Assembly: GCA_002011685.1 (NCBI GenBank)
Contig: MTOL01000280.1
Coordinates: 9,475 to 15,365, forward strand
Length of the DNA stretch: 5,891 nt
Direction of reading: 5' to 3'
Origin: Deferribacteres bacterium JdFR-76
Lineage (GTDB): Bacteria > Zhuqueibacterota > JdFR-76
Positions 1-5,014 of the stretch are shown here, piece after piece. The position numbers and the translations under genes were made by a program. The notes beneath the pieces were generated by a model that searched no databases, was not told where the DNA came from, and worked only from the letters and a program-made list of their open reading frames with translations. The stretch's first letter is position 1. Each line of letters begins with the position of its first letter.

Positions 1-1936
1 TATAAGAGCGGTAATCGATCTTGTCGCCCAGAAAATTTCTCCGATACATTTCCACACTAAAGGTCAAATGCAGTTGCCGGATACGGCCCCTGATCGCTCC
101 GCGGAGCATGTTTAAATCGAGATCAATCCCCCATCCCTTCTGAACGCGCGAACTCGCGTTTATTTCCATTGACCAGTTACGGCTAATCTGATGCGAAAAC
201 ATCCCTGAAAAATCTATGAATTTCTGATGCTGGTCCTGATCGATCAGATAATAGTCCCGTTTGGCCCCATTGAAAGCCAGCAACGTGCTCCACCGCGGTC
301 GGAGAGACAGATTCACCTCCCAGCTTTCTTGAAAATAAGGAAGAAGATTTGATGCATAATCGTCCACTTTGTATCCCAGGGAGAGCCCCTTAAACGTCAA
401 CTGAGCTCCATACAGCCTGCGGTCCACGGTACGGAGGATCGGTTGAAAACCGGATACAGGTTCAAAATTATTGGTAATCCGGTTATAGAAAACATACAGG
501 AAATTCCGGAATAAAGAGAGGTTCCCACCACGTGCTTGCGTTCGGGCAATATACTTATAGGAAGGTTCCTGAATCGCGTTATAATCGATGTAAACGGTGC
601 CTTTGGGAGGGATCAATCCGCCAGGAATCCGGTGTATTTCGGTAATTTGACCCCGCAAAACGATGAAATAATCCACATTCCATTGATATTCATTGCCTTC
701 GGCATCTCTCACACGAATGGAATTAACATCAATATAGGGTTCGGTCAGCTGAATCTGATCCCATTCATCAAAACGCAGTTCCAGATTGCGGATTTCCAGC
801 AAAGAGGATGCAGCATTTTTTTCCCTTCTGCGGACCTCAATCCGATAATTCAGACGAAACAGCCCCGTTGGAATTTTTTTGCGGTAATCCGCGCTAAAAC
901 TCCTAGAATAGTTCAATTCCGTAAACGAAGATTGGCGGATTCTCGAATATTCATAACCGCCCTGGAGGAAAAGACTTTCATAAATCTGATATCGCAAATA
1001 GCTGTTGATTAGATGCAAAGTGGTCCGAAAATTATTTTGCTCATAAGAAAAAAACTGGGCAGCACTACCCAAATTAACCCCCAGAGGTAAGCTCAAAGAA
1101 AGATTGGCCCCAGCCCGGCGTCGGTCATAAGGGAGGCGACCATACTGGTTATCCCACCCCCAATTCAAAAAAAGTGAATGCGCGTTGTCTTTCCCAAAAA
1201 TGAAACGATTGCGCATCAAAAGAGAACGGATTTCGCTCACATAAATTTTCGGAACAAAATAACGCCGGCGGAAACGAAGGATAGAATAGGAAAGAGTATG
1301 GGAATCTTTTTCTGAAAAAGAAGCATTCAGCAGGGCCTGAAAATTTCTCCGGGCATCAAAAAAAACACGCTGTGTGGCGATTTCTTTCTGGTATGTCTCG
1401 TTTTTTGAGTAAGTTATCTGAAAAGGAGCAAAGCGATTTCTGAAGCGGAAGACCATTCCCCAGCTGGACCGTCGGCTGCTCAAACTGCTGAGATTTTCAC
1501 GGTGAATCAAGCCCCGGTCATAAAAACGGAATAATTGCAGCGAAACGGGTTTTTTCTGAAAAAACGTTCCTGCAAGTCGATAGCGACCAAACGTGCGGGT
1601 TTCGGTACGATCGGGAATGACAAGGTAATTATAATCCTGTGTGCCTGGCCGGAACTGGATTTGCGTGTCCAGTTTAAAAAAATTGGGATGCAAAATATAG
1701 CTCTGTGACGCAAACTTTAACAGCGCCTGGAGAGAGGAATATTCCAGTACCTCGCGAAATCCCCGGCGGAGCTCTGTTTTCTGGTGGCGGTAAAGGCCTT
1801 CAAGCGCAATGCCCCCTTTCAGGCTCATCCAGCCCCAGATCTGCACTGGATATTGCTGACTGATTGCCTGTTCAGGATTCATGATGATTCCGATGATCCA
1901 CCACCACAAAACCGCCGATCTTGCGAAGCGTCCCAT
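1..1936 (-). CDS. Outer-membrane beta-barrel protein of a cytochrome nanowire/porin-cytochrome cluster (C-terminus off the left edge)
   Basis: One frame stays open from the ATG at 1936 to base 1, giving 645 visible residues and no stop. Residues 1-27 look like a Sec signal peptide: basic MGRFARS, a hydrophobic stretch with WWWIIGIIM, and a likely cut after QAIS. The rest is rich in Tyr, Phe, Arg and Asn with alternating polar/hydrophobic stretches typical of a transmembrane beta-barrel. Residues about 395-455 break this pattern and look like a small globular beta domain (DVNSIRVRDAEGNEY, then TEIHRIPGG and GTVYIDYN). I recall such an inserted domain in barrels encoded beside Geobacter filament cytochromes. 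There is no CXXCH, so it is not itself a cytochrome. GAGGTGATG overlaps the start, so the ribosome site is unusually close; GTG at 1939 is an alternative. It begins 23 nt after the pentahaem lipoprotein gene, as in an operon. The probable role is an outer-membrane channel for electron passage or cytochrome secretion. Barrel call firm, exact role inferred. Confidence 0.85.
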   Translation of the reverse strand, partial: MGRFARSAVLWWWIIGIIMNPEQAISQQYPVQIWGWMSLKGGIALEGLYRHQKTELRRGFREVLEYSSLQALLKFASQSYILHPNFFKLDTQIQFRPGTQDYNYLVIPDRTETRTFGRYRLAGTFFQKKPVSLQLFRFYDRGLIHRENLSSLSSRRSSWGMVFRFRNRFAPFQITYSKNETYQKEIATQRVFFDARRNFQALLNASFSEKDSHTLSYSILRFRRRYFVPKIYVSEIRSLLMRNRFIFGKDNAHSLFLNWGWDNQYGRLPYDRRRAGANLSLSLPLGVNLGSAAQFFSYEQNNFRTTLHLINSYLRYQIYESLFLQGGYEYSRIRQSSFTELNYSRSFSADYRKKIPTGLFRLNYRIEVRRREKNAASSLLEIRNLELRFDEWDQIQLTEPYIDVNSIRVRDAEGNEYQWNVDYFIVLRGQITEIHRIPGGLIPPKGTVYIDYNAIQEPSYKYIARTQARGGNLSLFRNFLYVFYNRITNNFEPVSGFQPILRTVDRRLYGAQLTFKGLSLGYKVDDYASNLLPYFQESWEVNLSLRPRWSTLLAFNGAKRDYYLIDQDQHQKFIDFSGMFSHQISRNWSMEINASSRVQKGWGIDLDLNMLRGAIRGRIRQLHLTFSVEMYRRNFLGDKIDYRSY

Positions 1937-1959
1937 CACCTCTATACAGCCGCTCTTCT

Positions 1960-2574
1960 CTAATTCAACAGAAACCGGTCTTCTCCGCCATGAGGATTGT
2001 GGCATTCCGTACAAACCGTTTCGCCGATTTCCTGATGAACTTCATTTTCCCGGATATCCCCCCATTCGTGGCAATATGTGCAGATCTCCTGCCCCTTCCT
2101 TATCAAAAGGCGTTCGAATTTCGTCCGGTGCGGATTATGACAGGCCGTGCAGAATCCGCCGGCTATCGGACCGTGCAGGATCGGGTATGTCTCGCTGAAA
2201 TCATCATGGCACTGAAAGCAAAGAGATTTCTGGTCCTCCACGAGCCGCTGCGAAGATTGCACGCTATGGCAGGCATCGCACTGCCTTTCTCTATAGGGCG
2301 GGTGAAAAAACCACTTTTCCTTTGCCAGAACACGCTGACGCAGTTTTGCCAAGACCGAATCGGCATTGACTGCCCGGGTCGGTTGCTGCTCCTCCTTTTT
2401 TCGCGGGTCCGGTACCCCATCAAAAAAGAAAGAAAGAACACGGTAGCGGGTAACCGGCGAACAGGAAAGAAAAAAGAAAAAAACAAACAGCAACAAGGCA
2501 AATTGCCCGCTTATCTTCTTTTTTTTCCGTCCGATCTGCTGATTCTTATTTATATTCGACAAACCCGTACACAT
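1960..2574 (-). CDS. Pentahaem c-type cytochrome lipoprotein, paired CXXCH type
   Basis: This 204-residue protein has five haem-attachment motifs: CDACH (99-103), CFQCH (119-123), CTACH (142-146), CTYCH (165-169) and CTECH (188-192). Exactly five other histidines lie in the haem region (H91, H134, H149, H180, H195), so all five haems could be bis-His ligated. Repeated H-x-P-x...CxxCH and CHNPH spacing is typical of the doubled-CXXCH cytochrome family. The N-terminus has KKKK (17-20), a very Phe-rich hydrophobic stretch, and FLSC ending at C38, a plausible lipobox although Phe at -3 is not the commonest residue. It is thus probably lipid-anchored, facing the periplasm or outer membrane. VLSFFFDGVPDP (47-58) resembles a segment I recall from other cytochromes of this type. 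The ATG at 2574 lies inside the end of the propeller gene (29-nt overlap), which suggests translational coupling; a TTG at 2562 is an alternative start. It may relay electrons to the filament or barrel, or help haem-protein assembly. Confidence 0.92.
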   Translation of the reverse strand: MCTGLSNINKNQQIGRKKKKISGQFALLLFVFFFFLSCSPVTRYRVLSFFFDGVPDPRKKEEQQPTRAVNADSVLAKLRQRVLAKEKWFFHPPYRERQCDACHSVQSSQRLVEDQKSLCFQCHDDFSETYPILHGPIAGGFCTACHNPHRTKFERLLIRKGQEICTYCHEWGDIRENEVHQEIGETVCTECHNPHGGEDRFLLN

Positions 2575-3616
2575 TGATCTTATCCGGCCCGTACTGATTG
2601 GTCACAAAAATCAGATATTTCAGGCGGAAATCTTTGTAAACATATTTCTCGAAATATTCCAGATTGTCATAATCAATGATCACCTTGGCCGGCAACCACA
2701 TATCTCCCTTTTTTTTGTAAGGTCCACCAAAGAACATCAGCAGTTTGCCATCCGGATCAAAAATCTGAACATTCTCGAATGCTGCATCCACCACATAGAT
2801 GTTACCTTCCCTGTCCACCGCCACACCCTTCGGACGAACAAACTGCCCCAACCCCCGGCCGTAGCTTCCGATGCTCAGCAGGTGTTTTCCATGGAGATCG
2901 TATACCTTGATACGAAAATCACCAAAGTCGCTCACATATATCTTTTTCCCACGCACGGTGAGATTCGTGGGTGAATACAGGAAATCCGGGTCACCTTTCT
3001 GAGATTCGTCCGGTGGAAACGAGAAAAATTCATTCCCTTCCAGGTCGTAAAAACGGATTTTCTGTCCCTTTAAATCACACACCCACACGGTGTCGTTCCG
3101 AACAAACACATCGGTGGGTTTCATGGTTTTGGGATCGCCGATGGCGCGCAAAAACGCGCGGTTGGCATCAAACACCACAATTTGCCGGCGGTCTGCATCG
3201 GCCACATAAAGGTAATTCCGCTCATCCACAAACACGTTCACGGGTTTTTTTACCGTTCCAAACCCACCGGGACGGAAATATTCGAAGGTTTTTTTCTTCA
3301 GATCGATAATCTCCACGGCACCAGCAATTGTATCGCCTATATACAAAACACCGTCCCGGATAGCGATTCCATATGGTTTGACAATCGGCTTTCCCTTGTC
3401 TTCTCCCAGAATAAACCGCCAGAATCCGGACCGCCTGCCGGTGATATCCACAGAAGTGCTGATACTGGTGAGGTACTGAATCCGGGCTGTATCCGGCGGT
3501 GGCGGATAAATGATTACCTCTTGCTGGTCCTTCTTTCCCTGAGCCAACAAGGATTGCGTCAGCAGCAATAGCGCCGCCCAAGCCAACCGCCATCCCTTCA
3601 TTCTAACTCTCATCAT
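2546..3616 (-). CDS. Exported six-bladed NHL-type beta-propeller protein
   Basis: The product is 356 residues when started at the ATG at 3616. That start follows AGAGGGA at a good distance and leaves a short signal peptide (MMRVRMKGWR, then a Leu/Ala-rich core, cut near SLLA/QG). An upstream in-frame ATG at 3643 would add nine residues before this and lacks as good a ribosome site. Six NHL-like blades follow at about 80-114, 124-158, 166-200, 214-250, 261-297 and 308-353. They carry repeated patterns such as PYGIAI..LYIGD, NVFV..LYVADAD, NLTV..IYVSD and GVAVD..IYVVD. PPPPDTARIQYL near 38-49 and LIFVTNQYGPDKINVYGF near the end resemble the ends of propellers encoded beside outer-surface cytochromes. 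NHL propellers are protein-interaction scaffolds with no common catalytic residues. Here a periplasmic chaperone or assembly role for the cytochromes is the likely reading. It is the first gene after the terminator at 3688-3718 and overlaps the pentahaem gene. Confidence 0.93.
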   Translation of the reverse strand: MMRVRMKGWRLAWAALLLLTQSLLAQGKKDQQEVIIYPPPPDTARIQYLTSISTSVDITGRRSGFWRFILGEDKGKPIVKPYGIAIRDGVLYIGDTIAGAVEIIDLKKKTFEYFRPGGFGTVKKPVNVFVDERNYLYVADADRRQIVVFDANRAFLRAIGDPKTMKPTDVFVRNDTVWVCDLKGQKIRFYDLEGNEFFSFPPDESQKGDPDFLYSPTNLTVRGKKIYVSDFGDFRIKVYDLHGKHLLSIGSYGRGLGQFVRPKGVAVDREGNIYVVDAAFENVQIFDPDGKLLMFFGGPYKKKGDMWLPAKVIIDYDNLEYFEKYVYKDFRLKYLIFVTNQYGPDKINVYGFVEYK

Positions 3617-3653
3617 CTTTTCCCTCTCAAAAGACTGCCCCATTATCCACTAT

Positions 3654-3668
3654 CGGCCGCTTAGGCCG
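3654..3668. repeat. Short GC-rich inverted repeat between terminator and propeller gene
   Basis: CGGCC at 3654-3658 and GGCCG at 3664-3668 can form a 5-bp stem with a 5-nt loop. It sits about 40 nt ahead of the propeller start. It could be an mRNA 5'-end stabilising hairpin in a read-through or processed transcript, or chance. Confidence 0.35.
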
Positions 3669-3687
3669 GAGTCCCAACCCAAATTGC

Positions 3688-3718
3688 AAAAAAAAGGGGC
3701 GAACTGCGCCGCCCCTTT
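3688..3718 (-). terminator. Strong Rho-independent terminator after the tetrahaem cytochrome gene
   Basis: On the minus strand AAAGGGGCG, an 8-nt loop, then CGCCCCTTT form a 9-bp perfect stem, followed directly by a T run (eight A bases at 3688-3695 on the plus strand). It lies 38 nt past the stop codon of the tetrahaem gene and about 70 nt before the propeller start. No convincing promoter is visible in that gap, so the downstream genes are probably reached by read-through. Confidence 0.9.
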
Positions 3719-3755
3719 CCTGAAAGGATATGCCATGTACAGCGTTCATTCAAAA

Positions 3756-4373
3756 TTATTTGGCATGGCAGGTTAAGCAAAGTGCACTTCCAGAGTTGCT
3801 CTTAACCAACAGTTTGCTCTGGCCCGAACCATTGTGAACATCATGGCAAGAAGCGCACTCCAACTTATCACCAAAAAGCATATCATTTTGAATTGTACTG
3901 CCAAGGCCGGAATCCGTCGTACTGGGCGGATTAAGTCCACCATCTGCTGCAGCCAGGTTGTCATCATACGTAAATGAAACGGGGTGATCGTTGCTAAGAT
4001 CGGTACCAATTAGCTCGTCGCCCGTCACATATACAGTACCATTGGTTCTGCCACCAAAATTATCAAGCGCTACCGTCCCATCATGGCAGCTGAGACAAAG
4101 CTTAGAAACGCCATCAGGCTGACCAACCTGAGCATCCAAGCTTGCAGAAGTGTATGGCGTAAAATTGGCAGTTGTAACTTCATGATTCCATAAAGGAGAA
4201 TCGGTAACGGTCGCATTCGCATGGTGCGGGGTATGACAAACCACACAGATCTCACCAGTGTTATTCCAACTTTCCCCACTAAAATCATGTGCAGACCCCT
4301 CAATGGTCTGTGCATATCCGGCTCCGGCCAGGAACAACACGGCAATACCCAACGCTGCGATTTTCTTTAACAT
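3756..4373 (-). CDS. Secreted tetrahaem c-type cytochrome, OmcE-like extracellular nanowire subunit
   Basis: The 205-residue product has a clear signal peptide (MLKKIAALGI, hydrophobic core, cut after AGYA at residue 21). It carries four haem motifs: CVVCH (43-47), CLSCH (93-97), CASCH (173-177) and CLTCH (199-203). Segments around them match what I recall of the OmcE-type family: CHTPHH, LWNHE, SKLCLSCHDGTVA, LIGTDLSNDHPVSF, ECASCHDVHN and SNSGSALCLTCH. In Geobacter, OmcE polymerises into an extracellular filament with stacked haems that carries electrons off the cell. The length, four haems, Ser/Thr/Asn/Gly-rich mature chain and extreme C-terminal haem all fit. Six non-motif histidines (H29, H50, H51, H64, H130, H180) can supply four distal ligands. 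The ATG at 4373 is preceded by a perfect ribosome site, so the longer in-frame TTG start at 4406 is not used. It is followed by a terminator and then propeller, pentahaem lipoprotein and barrel genes. A soluble periplasmic tetrahaem cytochrome is the alternative. Confidence 0.95.
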   Translation of the reverse strand: MLKKIAALGIAVLFLAGAGYAQTIEGSAHDFSGESWNNTGEICVVCHTPHHANATVTDSPLWNHEVTTANFTPYTSASLDAQVGQPDGVSKLCLSCHDGTVALDNFGGRTNGTVYVTGDELIGTDLSNDHPVSFTYDDNLAAADGGLNPPSTTDSGLGSTIQNDMLFGDKLECASCHDVHNGSGQSKLLVKSNSGSALCLTCHAK

Positions 4374-4380
4374 AACTCTT

Positions 4381-4388
4381 ACCTCCTT
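4381..4388 (-). promoter_or_regulatory. Near-perfect Shine-Dalgarno site of the tetrahaem cytochrome gene
   Basis: AAGGAGGT on the minus strand is separated from the ATG at 4373 by 7 nt. It fixes the start and predicts very efficient translation, as expected for an abundant structural subunit. The other genes here have weaker sites. Confidence 0.9.
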
Positions 4389-4451
4389 TTTGGTTTTAAA
4401 CCCCAACCATCACATTTCCAGGAAACTCTCCCAAGCTTCCCTTCTCCCTTT

Positions 4452-4490
4452 TTACCTGCTAACCCCCTTTCTCCATTTCCAAATTTTCAT
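4452..4490 (-). CDS. Possible 12-residue leader peptide
   Basis: ATG at 4490 opens a short frame (MKIWKWRKGVSR, then TAA) directly after the 12-bp palindrome, in the predicted leader of the tetrahaem gene. AGAAGG lies about 10 nt upstream of the ATG, a loose ribosome site. The peptide has two Trp and is strongly basic. Frames this short arise easily by chance, so this is a weak call. Confidence 0.15.
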   Translation of the reverse strand: MKIWKWRKGVSR

Positions 4491-4502
4491 GGGTGATCAC
4501 CC
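4491..4502. repeat. Perfect 12-bp palindrome in the cytochrome leader
   Basis: GGGTGATCACCC is fully self-complementary. It lies about 20-31 nt downstream of the predicted sigma-54 start, inside the untranslated leader. It could be a repressor operator or a small RNA stem. No protein can be assigned to it. Confidence 0.5.
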
Positions 4503-4532
4503 TTCTTTTTTCGACGCTCTGCCCATGTTAAT

Positions 4533-4548
4533 AGCAACATACATGCCA
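4533..4548 (-). promoter_or_regulatory. Sigma-54 (-24/-12) promoter for the tetrahaem cytochrome gene
   Basis: The minus strand reads TGGCATGTATGTTGCT, against the sigma-54 consensus TGGCACG-N4-TTGCW. Only one of the fixed positions differs (T for C). The invariant GG (4547-4546) and GC (4535-4534) are exactly 10 nt apart. Transcription should start near 4522, giving a leader of about 150 nt. Sigma-54 promoters need an ATP-dependent enhancer-binding activator, which fits the divergent NtrB-like kinase gene. Confidence 0.75.
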
Positions 4549-4674
4549 TTTATCAGCCATATCCGCCCTAAATTAGCATTATTAAAATTTTTTTACCACC
4601 TTGACACTCAATATAATCTATTTTTTCCTCTCTTAACCCTTTACTTTATGCCTTTTTACACCGTCCAACTTTTC

Positions 4675-4698
4675 AAAAAAGCGCGCGATTTCGCGCAC
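4675..4698 (-). terminator. Possible minus-strand intrinsic terminator (alternative reading of the palindrome)
   Basis: On the minus strand GTGCGCG, loop AAAT, CGCGCGC (7 bp with one G-T pair) is followed by TTTTTT at 4680-4675. No convincing minus-strand gene lies just upstream (4700-5014). If it works as a terminator it would end a small RNA or antisense transcript, or shield the operon from read-through. Confidence 0.35.
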
Positions 4699-4719
4699 CC
4701 ACATTGTGAAATCGCTCAC
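4681..4719. promoter_or_regulatory. Paired palindromic elements, candidate enhancer (upstream activator) site
   Basis: GCGCGATTTCGCGC (4683-4696) is a 6+2+6 palindrome. GTGAAATCGCTCAC (4706-4719) has GTGA/TCAC ends. The two share an 8-bp core in opposite orientation: GCGATTTC (4685-4692) and GAAATCGC (4708-4715), a perfect inverted repeat with a 15-nt spacer. They lie about 170-190 bp upstream of the predicted sigma-54 start, a usual distance for NtrC-family enhancer sites, with an AT-rich, bendable stretch between. Alternative: the 4681-4698 stem plus the T run at 4680-4675 also looks like a minus-strand terminator. Confidence 0.5.
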
Positions 4720-4745
4720 TTTTTCTCTCGCCGCTCTTCTTTGTA

Positions 4746-4774
4746 TTGAAAATATTACAAATTTTTTATATTAT
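4746..4774 (+). promoter_or_regulatory. Candidate sigma-70 promoter for the sensor kinase gene
   Basis: TTGAAA (4746-4751) and TATTAT (4769-4774) are each one base from the -35 and -10 consensus and are spaced by exactly 17 nt. This would give a leader of about 235 nt before the kinase start. The surrounding DNA is AT-rich, where chance matches are common. Confidence 0.35.
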
Positions 4775-4931
4775 GGAATAAAAACAGAAAAAACGTTACA
4801 TCCTTAAAAAATTTTATGCTCCACATCTTCTGAAAGGCCCATAAAATTGTACACTTTTTCAACAGTATCGAGCTCCGTAACGGTTTAAATGGCAGTTCAA
4901 AAGGCAGCCGCCATCTCAGCACCCCAGGTTC

Positions 4932-4957
4932 GGGATGAATTTCCCGCAAGGATGCGT
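4932..4957 (+). repeat. Two adjacent small hairpins in the kinase leader
   Basis: CGGGA/TCCCG around a 6-nt loop (about 4931-4946) is followed immediately by CGCA/TGCG around a short loop (about 4945-4956); the stems share bases at the junction. They could structure the kinase mRNA leader. I do not recognise a riboswitch class. Confidence 0.3.
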
Positions 4958-5014
4958 TAATATTTCAGCCCGGTAAGGACGAAAAAATAGAAAAGACCCT
5001 GGAAATTGAAGCCG

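Larger units (their letters stand above)
4374..5014. other. Divergent intergenic regulatory region, no protein-coding gene
   Basis: This 641-bp, largely AT-rich stretch separates the minus-strand cytochrome operon from the plus-strand kinase gene. It holds the cytochrome ribosome site, a leader of about 150 nt, the sigma-54 promoter, the paired palindromes, a candidate sigma-70 promoter for the kinase, and a GC-richer segment (4885-4960) with small hairpins in the kinase leader. Frames that cross it are low-complexity or antisense and do not look like real proteins. Confidence 0.8.

Noticed and set aside
1921..2577. Plus-strand open frame of 218 codons
   Set aside because: It is a shadow of the pentahaem cytochrome gene, which has five CXXCH motifs in the opposite strand.
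4603..4620. TTGACA and TATAAT on the plus strand
   Set aside because: The two hexamers are only about 6 nt apart, far from the 16-18 nt needed for a sigma-70 promoter.
4258..4749. Plus-strand open frame of 163 codons
   Set aside because: It overlaps the tetrahaem cytochrome start, promoter and palindromes on the other strand, and its low-complexity Phe/Leu/His-rich product is a by-product of AT-rich DNA.
4860..4930. TPP-riboswitch-like words on the minus strand (GGGGTGCTGAGATGG, then TTTGAACTG)
   Set aside because: The words resemble parts of a THI element, but the helices and the conserved 3' segment do not line up, and no thiamine gene follows.
4755..4949. Minus-strand 64-codon frame upstream of the possible terminator
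   Set aside because: It would neatly explain the terminator, but it has no ribosome site, a Lys/Phe-rich low-complexity end and no recognisable family.
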